Shown: piece by piece, positions 28,762 to 37,074 of the stretch
Layout of the letters: each line of letters begins with the position of its first letter
Numbering within the stretch: the first letter of the stretch is position 1
Source of the DNA: Hyalangium versicolor
GTDB taxonomy: Bacteria; Myxococcota; Myxococcia; Myxococcales; Myxococcaceae
DNA length: 64,000 bases
Direction: 5' to 3'
NCBI RefSeq assembly: GCF_020103695.1
Contig: NZ_JAHXBF010000023.1
Coordinates: forward strand, 145,585 to 209,584
Program-made: the position numbers and the translations under genes
Notes under the pieces: model-generated
What the model was told of the DNA's origin: nothing
The model's database searches: none
What the model saw: only the letters and a program-made list of their open reading frames with translations

Positions 28762-29029
28762 GTTGTCCTCTCCCCCCCACGCGCAATTTTCTGTGGGGCC
28801 ACTGCTGCTCGTCTTTGTCTTTTCCAAAACGCTTGGATCGCGGTGGGTCCGGAATCTGGTGGTGCGCCTGCCCTGGCGCGGCACGTCGTCACGGCATGTG
28901 AAGCCCTGCACACGCCACGTTGCTCCGCGGGCAGACGCTGCCTTTCCGGACGCACTCCATGTTCCCGAGGGCGATGGCCACCCAGAGGTGTCATCCGCAC
29001 CTCACCGGCTCGAATCAGGGAGGCCTCTC

Positions 29030-31381
29030 ATGAAACGCGTTCCGCACCAGCCGTTTGCTCTGATGTTGCTCTCCGTGCTTCTCGTCACCCCGCCGAGCGG
29101 CGCCCAACCCGCGGCGCCTCTGTTGCAGCCGGGTTCCCACCAGACACTGCGGTTGTCGGTCACAGCGACGGGCCGGACGACCCCTCGCATGAGCGAGGAC
29201 GAAGCCCTCTCCCCCCTGCTGCGACAGTCCGTGATGGAGCAGGAGGCGGCGCGAGTGCTCGCGGATCCGGCTCCCAGCGTCTTCGACGACGTGGCCGTGG
29301 AGCGGGTGCTCGCCGTGGCGCGGCAACAGTTGGAGCGGACCACCGTCGCACTACCGGTGACACAGAGCCCGAAGAGCACGCGCGCCGATGGGACGTGGAC
29401 GACGGTGCTGAACACGAACCTCGTCGGCTGGACGCAGGGCTTCTTCCCGGGAGCCATGTGGATGCTGCACCAGATGGGCGGTGAGCCGGCCTGGCGGAGC
29501 CGCGCGGATCAGTGGACTCGCAGCCTGGAGCTCCAGAAGACGAACACGCAGACGCATGACCTGGGCTTCAAGTTCATGCCCAGCTTCGGCCTCGCGTACC
29601 AGCTGACGGGAGATCCGTACTACCGGAGCGTGCTGCTGACAGCGGCCCAGTCGCTCGCGGCGCGCTACAACCCGACGGTGGGAGTCATCGACTGCTGCGA
29701 CTGGAACTCGGCCTGGGACGTTCCCATGGTGGTCGACACGATGATGAACCTGGAGCTGCTCTTCTGGGCCTCCCGGAACGGAGGGCAGTCCGCGTGGAAC
29801 GGCATGGCGCTCAACCACGCCTTGAAGACCATGACGGACCTGGTCCGCCCGGACGGCAGCACCTTCCACGTGGTGGACTACGACGGCGCGGGCCGCATCC
29901 GCTCGCGAGGCACGTTCCAGGGCTACTCGGACAGCTCCACCTGGGCCCGAGGCCAGGCCTGGGCCATCCATGGCTTCACCATGGCGTACCGCTACACGCG
30001 GGATCCACGCATGCTGCAGACCGCGCAGAAGGTGACCGACTACTACCTGAGCCGGCTGCCCGCGGATGGCATCCCCTTCTGGGACTTCGACGCGCCCACG
30101 GCTCAGCAGAGGAAGGACTCCTCGGCCGCAGCCGTTGTCGCCTCCGCGCTCCTGGAGCTCTCGGAGCTGGTGACGGCGGCGGCGGACAAGGCTCGCTACC
30201 GCGACGCCGCACTGAAGATGCTGGAGACGCTGGCCTCACCCGCCTACCTCGCATCGGGGACTTCGACGTACGCCATCCTGAACCACGGCGTCGGGAACTA
30301 CCCGGCGAACCAGGAGGTCGACGTCGGCCTCATCTATGGCGACTACTACCTCCTGGAGGCAGTGCTGCGCTTCAAGCGGCTCACGAGCTCGCGAGCCATC
30401 TCCATGGGGGCCACGTGGCGGTACGACGATCGAGGCGTGGATCCCGGCGCGCAGTGGACGAATCCCGCGTTCAATGACTCCGCGTGGAGGTCCGGGCCCG
30501 CGCAGCTGGGCTACGGCGATGGGGACGAAACCACCCAGATGACTCGAACCTCCCCGAGCCAGCCCAGCGTCTACTTCCGGCGGCACGTCACCCTGGCCGG
30601 TCCGGTGACGCAGGCAGCGCTCCGGGTGATCCATGATGATGGCGTAGCGGTGTGGGTGAACGGCACGCTGGTGTTCAGCAAGTACGTCGCGAACGGGACG
30701 GCACACAGCGTCTATGCCAGCGCGACCTCCCAGGACAACGAGCTCAGCTCCAGCTCCGTGAACCCAAGCCCGTTCCGCGAGGGCGACAACGTCATCGCTG
30801 TCATGGTCAAGCAGTCCGGCGGCAGCTCCAGCGACATCTCCTTCGACCTCGAGTTGACCGCGACGACCCGGCCCTCGTCGGGTCCGCAGGGCCCGCAGGG
30901 GATCGCGTTCGGAGAATCGTGGCGCTACAGCGACAGCGGGGTGGATCCGGGGCCCCAGTGGTTCACGCTGGCCTTCAATGACTCGGGCTGGGCCATGGGA
31001 CCGGGGCAGCTCGGCTACGGAGATGGCGATGAGGCCACGGTCCTGCGGCGCCTGAGCCCGGCCCAGCCCAGCGTGTACTTCCGCAAGAAGCTCACCCTGT
31101 CTGGCCCGGTGACGAGCGCCGAACTCCAGGTGCTGCACGACGACGGCGTGGCCGTGTGGGTGAATGGCACGCTGGTGTTCAGCAGATACGTCGGCAATGG
31201 CACGAGCCACGCGGTCTACGCCAGCAGCACCTCAGCGGACAATCAGGTGAGCACGGCGATCATCCCAGGCTCCGCCTTCGTCTCGGGCGAGAACATCATC
31301 GCGGTCATGGTGAAGCAGTCCAGTCCCACCTCGAGCGATGTCTCGTTCGATCTCGCGCTGACGCCGACGCTCCAGCGGTAG
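29030..31381 (+). CDS. GH88/105-like glycosidase with duplicated C-terminal domain
   Basis: A 783-residue exported protein. After a signal peptide (to about residue 25, ending PSGAQP), residues about 90-450 match the (alpha/alpha)6 barrel of GH88 unsaturated-uronyl hydrolases. Visible motifs are VDTMMNLELLFWAS, with the catalytic-type Asp, and STWARGQAWAIHGF, the GH88 signature. Two copies of a roughly 155-residue beta-rich domain follow at about 458-615 and 627-783; each has WRY-D-GVDPG, GYGDGDE, DDGVAVWVNGTLVFS and NVIAVMVKQS. These probably bind carbohydrate or cell surfaces. The enzyme would remove unsaturated uronic acids left by polysaccharide lyases. ATG 29030 follows GGGAGG. Confidence 0.88.
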   Translation: MKRVPHQPFALMLLSVLLVTPPSGAQPAAPLLQPGSHQTLRLSVTATGRTTPRMSEDEALSPLLRQSVMEQEAARVLADPAPSVFDDVAVERVLAVARQQLERTTVALPVTQSPKSTRADGTWTTVLNTNLVGWTQGFFPGAMWMLHQMGGEPAWRSRADQWTRSLELQKTNTQTHDLGFKFMPSFGLAYQLTGDPYYRSVLLTAAQSLAARYNPTVGVIDCCDWNSAWDVPMVVDTMMNLELLFWASRNGGQSAWNGMALNHALKTMTDLVRPDGSTFHVVDYDGAGRIRSRGTFQGYSDSSTWARGQAWAIHGFTMAYRYTRDPRMLQTAQKVTDYYLSRLPADGIPFWDFDAPTAQQRKDSSAAAVVASALLELSELVTAAADKARYRDAALKMLETLASPAYLASGTSTYAILNHGVGNYPANQEVDVGLIYGDYYLLEAVLRFKRLTSSRAISMGATWRYDDRGVDPGAQWTNPAFNDSAWRSGPAQLGYGDGDETTQMTRTSPSQPSVYFRRHVTLAGPVTQAALRVIHDDGVAVWVNGTLVFSKYVANGTAHSVYASATSQDNELSSSSVNPSPFREGDNVIAVMVKQSGGSSSDISFDLELTATTRPSSGPQGPQGIAFGESWRYSDSGVDPGPQWFTLAFNDSGWAMGPGQLGYGDGDEATVLRRLSPAQPSVYFRKKLTLSGPVTSAELQVLHDDGVAVWVNGTLVFSRYVGNGTSHAVYASSTSADNQVSTAIIPGSAFVSGENIIAVMVKQSSPTSSDVSFDLALTPTLQR

Positions 31382-31391
31382 GCGGCGGAAT

Positions 31392-31419
31392 GGAGGTGGG
31401 CCTGCTCGGGCTCACCTCC
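31392..31419. terminator. Possible bidirectional hairpin
   Basis: A GGAGGTG / CACCTCC 7-bp stem with a 14-base loop, placed between the convergent glycosidase stop (31381) and the isomerase stop (31412). No T-run follows. It could reduce read-through from either side. Confidence 0.35.
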
Positions 31420-32020
31420 CCGCAGCCGGGCTCAGGAAGGCGAGCGCATCCTCCAGGCGATCCTGCCCGAAGAACAGCTCGCCCTTCACGATGAAGTTCG
31501 GTGCGCCGAAGATGCCAAGCTCCGCTGCCCGCGTCGTCTGCTCGCGCAGGCGCGGCTTGTTCTCCTCGGACTCGGCCCGCGCGAACACCGCCCGCGCGTC
31601 CGCGCCCACCTTCACGAGCAGGGCCTCGAGCAGCGCTCGCGAGGAGATGTCTTGATCCTCCGCGAAGTTCGCGGCGTAGACGGCGCGAACGAAGCCAGGG
31701 CCCCACGGCTCCTCCGCGCCCACAAGGGCGACACGTGCCGCGAGCGTGCTGTTCCGTGGGAACACGGAGGGCTTGAGCCAGGGCAGCCCATATTTCACAC
31801 AGAGCCGCTCCAAGTCCCGCCACATGTACCGGCCGCGCACGGGGTTCACATTGAAGGGCGAGTCCTTGATGCCCAGTTGCTGCGAGAAAAGAGGACCCAG
31901 CAGGAACGGGCGCCAGAGGACTCGCGCGCCCACCCTGGCGGCCTCTGCCTCGATGCACATCGCGGCCACATAGGAGTAGGTACTCGCGAAATCGAACCAG
32001 AACTCGACCTCTCCGCTCAT
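31412..32020 (-). CDS. 2-hydroxychromene-2-carboxylate isomerase-like (DsbA-fold) protein
   Basis: A 202-residue thioredoxin-like protein of the DsbA/HCCA isomerase family. It begins EFWFDFASTYSYVAA, the family's N-terminal motif with Ser instead of the CxxC cysteines, and later has VFPRNSTLAARVAL and FGAPNFIVKGELFFGQDRL. HCCA isomerases use glutathione to rearrange naphthalene or related aromatic breakdown products; some homologues act on other ring compounds. The ATG at 32020 has GGAGGA upstream. It is convergent with the glycosidase gene and stands alone, so its pathway cannot be read from context. Confidence 0.9.
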   Translation of the reverse strand: MSGEVEFWFDFASTYSYVAAMCIEAEAARVGARVLWRPFLLGPLFSQQLGIKDSPFNVNPVRGRYMWRDLERLCVKYGLPWLKPSVFPRNSTLAARVALVGAEEPWGPGFVRAVYAANFAEDQDISSRALLEALLVKVGADARAVFARAESEENKPRLREQTTRAAELGIFGAPNFIVKGELFFGQDRLEDALAFLSPAAGR

Positions 32021-32097
32021 GCATTCCTCCGGGCTCGTCCGGGCTGCCATCCGTGGTAACGAGAGGTATACGCCACCTCCAGCCCCTGGACTTCGGA

Positions 32098-32646
32098 ATG
32101 CACTCCCTCTCGTCGCCCCACCTGTGGCCGTCACCCGCTCGCAGCCTGGCCCTCGCAGTCGTCCTGCTCGCCGTCACCCCGCTTCACGCGGCCCCGCCCG
32201 CGCCCACCTCCAACCTGAGCGACCTCTCATGGATCGAGGGGCAGTGGAGGGACGAGTCCGCAACCCACCTGTCCGAGGAGATCTGGACGGCCCCCTCGGG
32301 TGACTCGCTGATGGGGATGTGGCGGTTCGTCCAGGATGGGAAGGTGCGAATCTTCGAGCTGCTGGTCATCAAGTCCGAGGACGGCAAGCTCGTGCTGCGG
32401 CTGCGCCACTTCGATCCGAAGCTCATCGCCCGCGAGGACAAGGAGCAGCCGCTGGCGTGGCCTCTCATCCGCTCCGGTCCCCGCGAGGCCGTCTTCGAAG
32501 GGGCCGAGCCCTCGGGAAAGGGCACGGCCCGGCTGACCTACCGGCGCCAGGATGAGGACACCCTGGTCGTCATCCTCGAGAAGGCGGGCAAGCCCGAGGA
32601 GTTCCGCTACCGGCGCGTGCGCCCGACCACTCCAGCGCCCAAGTAG
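32098..32646 (+). CDS. Exported DUF6265-like hypothetical protein
   Basis: A 182-residue protein with a signal peptide (residues about 14-33, ending PLHAAPP). The mature part begins LSDLSWIEGQWRDESATHLS and contains EEIWTAPSGDSLMGMWRFV, which matches the pattern of DUF6265 small beta-barrel proteins. The start ATG at 32098 precedes the hydrophobic segment; an earlier in-frame GTG lies in the divergent intergenic region. It is divergent from the isomerase gene and convergent with the small gene at 32659. Function unknown. Confidence 0.75.
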   Translation: MHSLSSPHLWPSPARSLALAVVLLAVTPLHAAPPAPTSNLSDLSWIEGQWRDESATHLSEEIWTAPSGDSLMGMWRFVQDGKVRIFELLVIKSEDGKLVLRLRHFDPKLIAREDKEQPLAWPLIRSGPREAVFEGAEPSGKGTARLTYRRQDEDTLVVILEKAGKPEEFRYRRVRPTTPAPK

Positions 32647-32658
32647 ACGGAGCCCGGC

Positions 32659-33198
32659 TCACTTCGCCTGGGACTGGGACTGCACCGAGTTCGCGGACAC
32701 GGACGCAAGCTGCCCGATGGAGATCTCCGCCACCTTGGGCTCCAGGGCCTTGAGCTGCTTCAGCGCGGCATTGTACTCGGCTTCGGGTACCAGCCACCGG
32801 GGTGGATCATCTCCCCCGGGCGTGGGCGGATTCGGCTTCTTTGGCCCCTCCGGCGACAGGACGATGATGGCGTCCCGCGCGTCCTGGACCCGCTGGAAGG
32901 CCACGACCCGCTTTGCCACATCGGCCTCGATGACGCGCTCCAGCAACGTGAGGCGCTGGCTGGACCGCTGGAACCGGTAGACCGAGACCCCCTGCCCCTG
33001 CGTCGCTCGCACCGCGAGATCGAAGTAGGCCGGACCAACCGATGCCGCCCTCTCACTCACTGTCGATTTCGTACTCGTCGGAGCCGCGGCAGGAGCAGCC
33101 CGTGGGGGCTCGCCGGCCAACGCGGCTGTCGCGCCACCGAGCACCACGAGTGCCACGAAGATTCCACGCTTCCTTGAAGCTGTTCGCCAGGTGTTCAT
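32659..33198 (-). CDS. Exported protein downstream of the sigma/CHAT operon
   Basis: A 179-residue exported protein: a basic N-terminus (NTWRTASRKRGIF), a hydrophobic segment VALVVLGGATAALAGEP, an Ala/Pro/Ser/Thr-rich linker (about 35-55), then a predicted helical/strand domain (YFDLAVRATQGQGVSVYRF, VIEADVAKRVVAFQRVQDARD) with a Pro-rich loop KKPNPPTPGGDDPP. GGAGGGGAG precedes the ATG at 33198. The gene lies 72 bases after the CHAT-domain anti-sigma gene, on the same strand, so it could be the third gene of that operon and a candidate substrate or sensor for the protease (inference only). No domain was recognised. Confidence 0.78.
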   Translation of the reverse strand: MNTWRTASRKRGIFVALVVLGGATAALAGEPPRAAPAAAPTSTKSTVSERAASVGPAYFDLAVRATQGQGVSVYRFQRSSQRLTLLERVIEADVAKRVVAFQRVQDARDAIIVLSPEGPKKPNPPTPGGDDPPRWLVPEAEYNAALKQLKALEPKVAEISIGQLASVSANSVQSQSQAK

Positions 33199-33270
33199 GA
33201 TGTTCTCCCCTCCCATTACGCCAGGGGCCGGTGTTATTCCCGGCCCCGAACATCCACAGTTCCCGCGCTG

Positions 33271-36201
33271 CTATTCGAAGACGACGAGGTCCGACACCCA
33301 GCGCCCCGCGCCCTTCTGGAGCCAGGCCTCGCGGGTGTCTCGCAGGGCCTGAGCGGGACTCGCGCCCTTCTCCACGCGGTCGAGCAGCTCCTGGAAGACG
33401 GCGCCCACCTCGACATCCGGCACCTGGGCCGTCGGCGCCACCACCGCACGAGCCCCGGCCTGGATGAACGCCGCGGGCAGGCTCCACACGGCGTAGTAGC
33501 GCCATGCGCCCCCGTTGGCGTGGCACGCGGCGAGCAGCACCAGCGGTGAGGCCCTCAGGGAACGGCCCTGGAGATCTCCCGCCGTGAGCGCGAAGCGGCC
33601 TCCGGGCTCCGGAGAGAGTGCCAGGAACGAAGCATCCGAGAATCCCGAGCGGATCAGCCCGTGGGCATGGAACTCGACCTCGGTGGCATCGGTGAGCTCC
33701 GCGAGGACCGTCCCGGGAGTGGCGGAGGGGCCTCGCAGGTTGACCTCGCCCGGCCTCGGAGGACGGTTCCACGGCAGCAGGTGGGGCAGCTTCAACGATG
33801 CGGGCGGCTCCACATCGGAGACGATGACGTGCTTGGCGGGCGGAGTGACGGCCGGTGCCTTCACCTCCCCCACCCTGGGAACGAGGTAGCTCCAGGCCCG
33901 ATCCGCTGCCAGGAGCCCCGGCCGACCTTGGAAGATGGGCTCGGCGAGCACCCGCACGGTGTCACAGCCCTCGAACGCCTCGAGCAGTGAACCCGGCACC
34001 GGAGGAAGCTCCTCGCGCAGGGTCCGGGTGCGCTGCCCCTGGTACTCGCCTCGGAGCTCGCCCTGGGGCCCCCGTGCCACGAAGAGGATCCGCTCATCCT
34101 GCCCCGCGACGGCGAGCAGGCACGAGGCTGGGGCGGCCCGCTCGAGCTCGGCGCCCAGGAGCGTGATGGCGGCGTCGAACTCGCCCGCACGCCCGGCGTC
34201 CAGCACCAGCACCTGATGGCTGTAGGACCAGGCCTTCCGCGCCTCGATGTCCGTCTGCCGCAGCTTCGCCGCTCCGGCGATGACCTCTCGCAGCGCCCGC
34301 TGGCCGGCGGCGCGATCCCGCTCAATGAGGATGCGGCCCTCGACATGTCCCAGGAACAGCTTCTGGCCTGGCGTCAGCTCGGTGTCCGCCCTCAGCGCGC
34401 GGATCCGATCCTCCGCCCGCGAAACCTCCTCGGGAGTCGCTCCGAAGCGCAGCAGATCCCCGTACACGGCGGCCTCGAACAGCGTGGGGGACGCCTCACA
34501 GCCGCGCGCCTCCTGCACCTCGCGCCGGGCACTCGCGACATCCAGCGCCTCCAGCGAGAGCAGGGCACGGGCGTAGTGGTACTCGGCGCGCCGCATGCAG
34601 TCGTCCGGCTCCCGCTGCAGGTACTCATCGAGATAGGCCCGGGACAGCGCGGGCTCATGGCTGAGACGCGCGGCGGTCATCAGGTCCGCCACGAGCAGAT
34701 CCTCTTGGAACCAGTCCTCGGTCCGGCGAGCCACCGCCAGCGCTTCACGCGCGGGGCCCATGGCCTCACGGCGGCGATCCAGCTTGTTGTACAGGTCGCT
34801 GAGCACCTCCTGGAGCGCCACGCACCGATTCTCCAGCTTCGCGCGGCGGCACTCGTCGATGGCCTCCAGGAGCCGCTGCTCGGCCCGAGCCGCATCGCCG
34901 CGGGCCAGGTCCTCCGCCACCTGCACCTTCACCAGAGGCGCCCGGTACCACGCGGGATCCCCGGACGCCTGCACGAGCGATTCCAGCTCGGGGATGTGCT
35001 GGCGTTCGATCCGCAGCAGCAGGATGGCGCCCAGGAGCATGTCCTTCTCGCCCGAGCGCCGCAGCCGATCCAGGTACGCCTCCGCCTCCGCCCCCGACAT
35101 CAGCATCTTCGCGGCGAGCTGGTCTCGGTACGTCTCCGAGAGGGGCGCGCGCTTCGTGAAGTCGGCTCGCGAGACGGCCTGGAGGTACTCGGAGGACAGA
35201 TGCCCGCCGAACGCCTGATCCAGCGATTCGGCCAACGGCATGAGCCGGAGCACCTCCTCCGGAGCCATGGCGGCCCGAACCGCGTGGTACAGGTACAGCC
35301 GCGCCAGGCCCGGGTTGCGAGCCACCATGGCGGGAGGAAGCGGCTTGCCCTCCAGCGCGAGCGACATGCCCGCGGCATTCATGTCCAACCACGACTTGCG
35401 GCGCGTCTCGGCACCCGCTCTCAGGCCCTCGGCCAGCTGCCGCGCCTCATCGCTCCAGCCGGGCTCTCCCTTCTGGGCGACATGCTGGAACTCGGCCGCC
35501 GCAGCCAGCTGCAAGTCCATCGCCCGCAGCACCACGCCCCGGTTCCAGTGCGCACGCAGCAGGTCTGGCGCCGCAGCCAGCGCCCCATCCAGCAGCCCGA
35601 GCGCCCGTTCGAGATCTCCTCGCCCCAGCGCCGCCAGGGCGCGGTCGCTGTCCACATCCGGAGAGCGCGGTACTTGATCCAGGTAGGCCTCCGCACGCTC
35701 GGGATCTCCCGCGAGCAGGTACGCCGTGGCCACGCCGCGGAAGTCCCCTCGGTCCTGCAGCTCCGCCATCACCCGCAGGTCCGGTCCCGCGCCGTGCTCG
35801 GGCCCACCGCGCATCGTCGCCAGCTTCCGGTACCGGTCCGCGCCCGGATAACCGAGTCGCCCCTCCATGGGCCGAGTCTCCGCCTGCGCCAGCATGAGCG
35901 GATCCTCCAGCGGACGGCCCGAGCGCCACGAGCCCACCACGAGGATTCCGATCAGCGCCGCCACGCCCGCGCCGAGTGCCATCACCCGCACGCGGGGGCG
36001 GGCCCAGATGGGCTGGAACGGGCCGCGGCGCTTCTGCTGGGCGTCAGCCGCGCTGCTCACCGCGAGGCTGGCCTGGACCTGATCCTCCAACCCCGCCTGG
36101 CAGTCGGCACAGCCCGCCAGGTGCTGGCGGAAGGCCTCCGCCTCCTCGGCGGAGAGCTCGCCGTCCACGAACGCGGCCAACTGCTCACAGGAAGCTGTCA
36201 T
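33271..36201 (-). CDS. Anti-sigma zinc finger - membrane segment - TPR - CHAT protease fusion
   Basis: A 976-residue protein. Residues 1-40 are a zf-HC2/ZAS anti-sigma zinc finger (C5, H27, C31, C34: HLAGCADC). A single membrane helix lies at about 74-92 (VMALGAGVAALIGILVVGSW). About 130-700 consists of repeated Ala/Leu-rich helices of TPR type. The C-terminal roughly 200 residues form a CHAT domain (caspase-like protease) with a His-Cys dyad: FHAHG (about H847) and LAACHANG (C893). The ATG overlaps the stop of the ECF sigma gene by four bases (36198-36201), so the two are translationally coupled. ZAS domains bind and inhibit the cognate ECF factor; CHAT domains cleave proteins after activation. 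The combination suggests proteolytic release of the sigma factor or cleavage of another target (inference). Confidence 0.92.
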   Translation of the reverse strand: MTASCEQLAAFVDGELSAEEAEAFRQHLAGCADCQAGLEDQVQASLAVSSAADAQQKRRGPFQPIWARPRVRVMALGAGVAALIGILVVGSWRSGRPLEDPLMLAQAETRPMEGRLGYPGADRYRKLATMRGGPEHGAGPDLRVMAELQDRGDFRGVATAYLLAGDPERAEAYLDQVPRSPDVDSDRALAALGRGDLERALGLLDGALAAAPDLLRAHWNRGVVLRAMDLQLAAAAEFQHVAQKGEPGWSDEARQLAEGLRAGAETRRKSWLDMNAAGMSLALEGKPLPPAMVARNPGLARLYLYHAVRAAMAPEEVLRLMPLAESLDQAFGGHLSSEYLQAVSRADFTKRAPLSETYRDQLAAKMLMSGAEAEAYLDRLRRSGEKDMLLGAILLLRIERQHIPELESLVQASGDPAWYRAPLVKVQVAEDLARGDAARAEQRLLEAIDECRRAKLENRCVALQEVLSDLYNKLDRRREAMGPAREALAVARRTEDWFQEDLLVADLMTAARLSHEPALSRAYLDEYLQREPDDCMRRAEYHYARALLSLEALDVASARREVQEARGCEASPTLFEAAVYGDLLRFGATPEEVSRAEDRIRALRADTELTPGQKLFLGHVEGRILIERDRAAGQRALREVIAGAAKLRQTDIEARKAWSYSHQVLVLDAGRAGEFDAAITLLGAELERAAPASCLLAVAGQDERILFVARGPQGELRGEYQGQRTRTLREELPPVPGSLLEAFEGCDTVRVLAEPIFQGRPGLLAADRAWSYLVPRVGEVKAPAVTPPAKHVIVSDVEPPASLKLPHLLPWNRPPRPGEVNLRGPSATPGTVLAELTDATEVEFHAHGLIRSGFSDASFLALSPEPGGRFALTAGDLQGRSLRASPLVLLAACHANGGAWRYYAVWSLPAAFIQAGARAVVAPTAQVPDVEVGAVFQELLDRVEKGASPAQALRDTREAWLQKGAGRWVSDLVVFE

Positions 36202-36857
36202 GACGCACCTCCCGTCTCCGCTCGCTTGAGCATGAGCTCCTTGAGCTTCTTGCGTGCGCGGAACAGCCGCGTGCCGACCGTCATCGCGGGGATGTTCAGT
36301 CGCCGGGCGATCTCCGCATAGGAGAGGCCCTCCATGTCCTTCAACCGCACCACGTCGCGGAACTCCTCGGGCAGCAGGTCCACCGCGTGCCAGACATCGT
36401 CCAGCGTGTACCCGGCCCAGGCTTCGGCGGGGCCTGCCTCCTCGCTCGCCACGTCCAGTTGCTCGGTGAGCTCCTGCTGGGGGTGACGCTTGTCCTGGCG
36501 GCACATGTCCAGAAAGCGACGCACGAGGATGGAGGCCAGCCACGGCAGCGGGGGCGCGCTCCGATCATAGGTATGGAACGCGCGGAAGGCGCGCTCGTAG
36601 GTGTCCTGGAGCAGATCCGTGGCATCCGCGGGGTTGCGCCCCCGGCACAGGGCGCGGGCCTTCTCCTCCAGCTTCGCCTCGCAGAGGGAGACGATCTGTT
36701 GGAACTCCGCCGCCGGGTTGGCGGGGGTGGGCAGAGGGGCTCCGGGAGGTGCCGGCTCTGCGGCCCGCGGCCGGGCCCGGGAGCGGCTGAATCGGAATGG
36801 GAACTCCACGCGGGGGCTAGTTTGCACGCGGGGAGCCTGCAGCCCAAATAAATCCAC
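36198..36857 (-). CDS. ECF-type RNA polymerase sigma factor
   Basis: A 219-residue sigma-70 family protein of the extracytoplasmic-function type. Region 2 is at about residues 50-115 (DLLQDTYERAFRAFHTYD, then LPWLASILVRRFLDMCR). Region 4 is at about 150-205 (LPEEFRDVVRLKDMEGLSYAEIARRLNIP, then GTRLFRARKKLKELM). There is no region 3. It directs RNA polymerase to a specific promoter set. The start is uncertain: GTG 36857 gives a Pro/Arg-rich leader, and an in-frame GTG at 36809 is an alternative. The gene is first in the unit with the anti-sigma/CHAT fusion; coupled translation keeps the inhibitor in proportion to the factor. Its own promoter probably lies in 36858-37074. Confidence 0.92.
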   Translation of the reverse strand: MDLFGLQAPRVQTSPRVEFPFRFSRSRARPRAAEPAPPGAPLPTPANPAAEFQQIVSLCEAKLEEKARALCRGRNPADATDLLQDTYERAFRAFHTYDRSAPPLPWLASILVRRFLDMCRQDKRHPQQELTEQLDVASEEAGPAEAWAGYTLDDVWHAVDLLPEEFRDVVRLKDMEGLSYAEIARRLNIPAMTVGTRLFRARKKLKELMLKRAETGGAS

Positions 36858-37001
36858 AGGTTCGCCCTCCGCCCCCTCACCTCACAGCCTGGCGGCTTCA
36901 GCAGGTCCAAGGTGGCTCATCACGTCTCTCCGTCGGGGGGTGTGTGGACATCGCCTCCCCACCACCGTTACGCCGCGGAGAGCCATTATTCCCAGGGGAT
37001 T

Positions 37002-37027
37002 TCCCGAGGGTATTTGCTTCCTCGGGA
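37002..37027. promoter_or_regulatory. Perfect inverted repeat upstream of the DUF4139 genes
   Basis: TCCCGAGG and CCTCGGGA, eight base pairs, separated by ten bases. It lies between the divergent sigma gene start (36857) and the DUF4139 gene start (37075), so it may be an operator or a leader hairpin for either side. No -35/-10 pair was clear enough to list. The remainder of 36858-37074 shows no gene. Confidence 0.4.
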
Positions 37028-37074
37028 GCGAGGCGGCGATCTAGCGTGCCGCGCACTGCCTCTTGGGGGTGAGC

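Noticed and set aside
28526..29029. A 168-codon upstream extension of the GH88-like gene
   Set aside because: It overlaps the divergent envelope gene, and the real ATG at 29030 has a good ribosome site and a signal peptide directly after it.
34216..36321. A 701-residue plus-strand frame over the CHAT gene
   Set aside because: Antisense, Arg/Gln/His-rich, with no motif.
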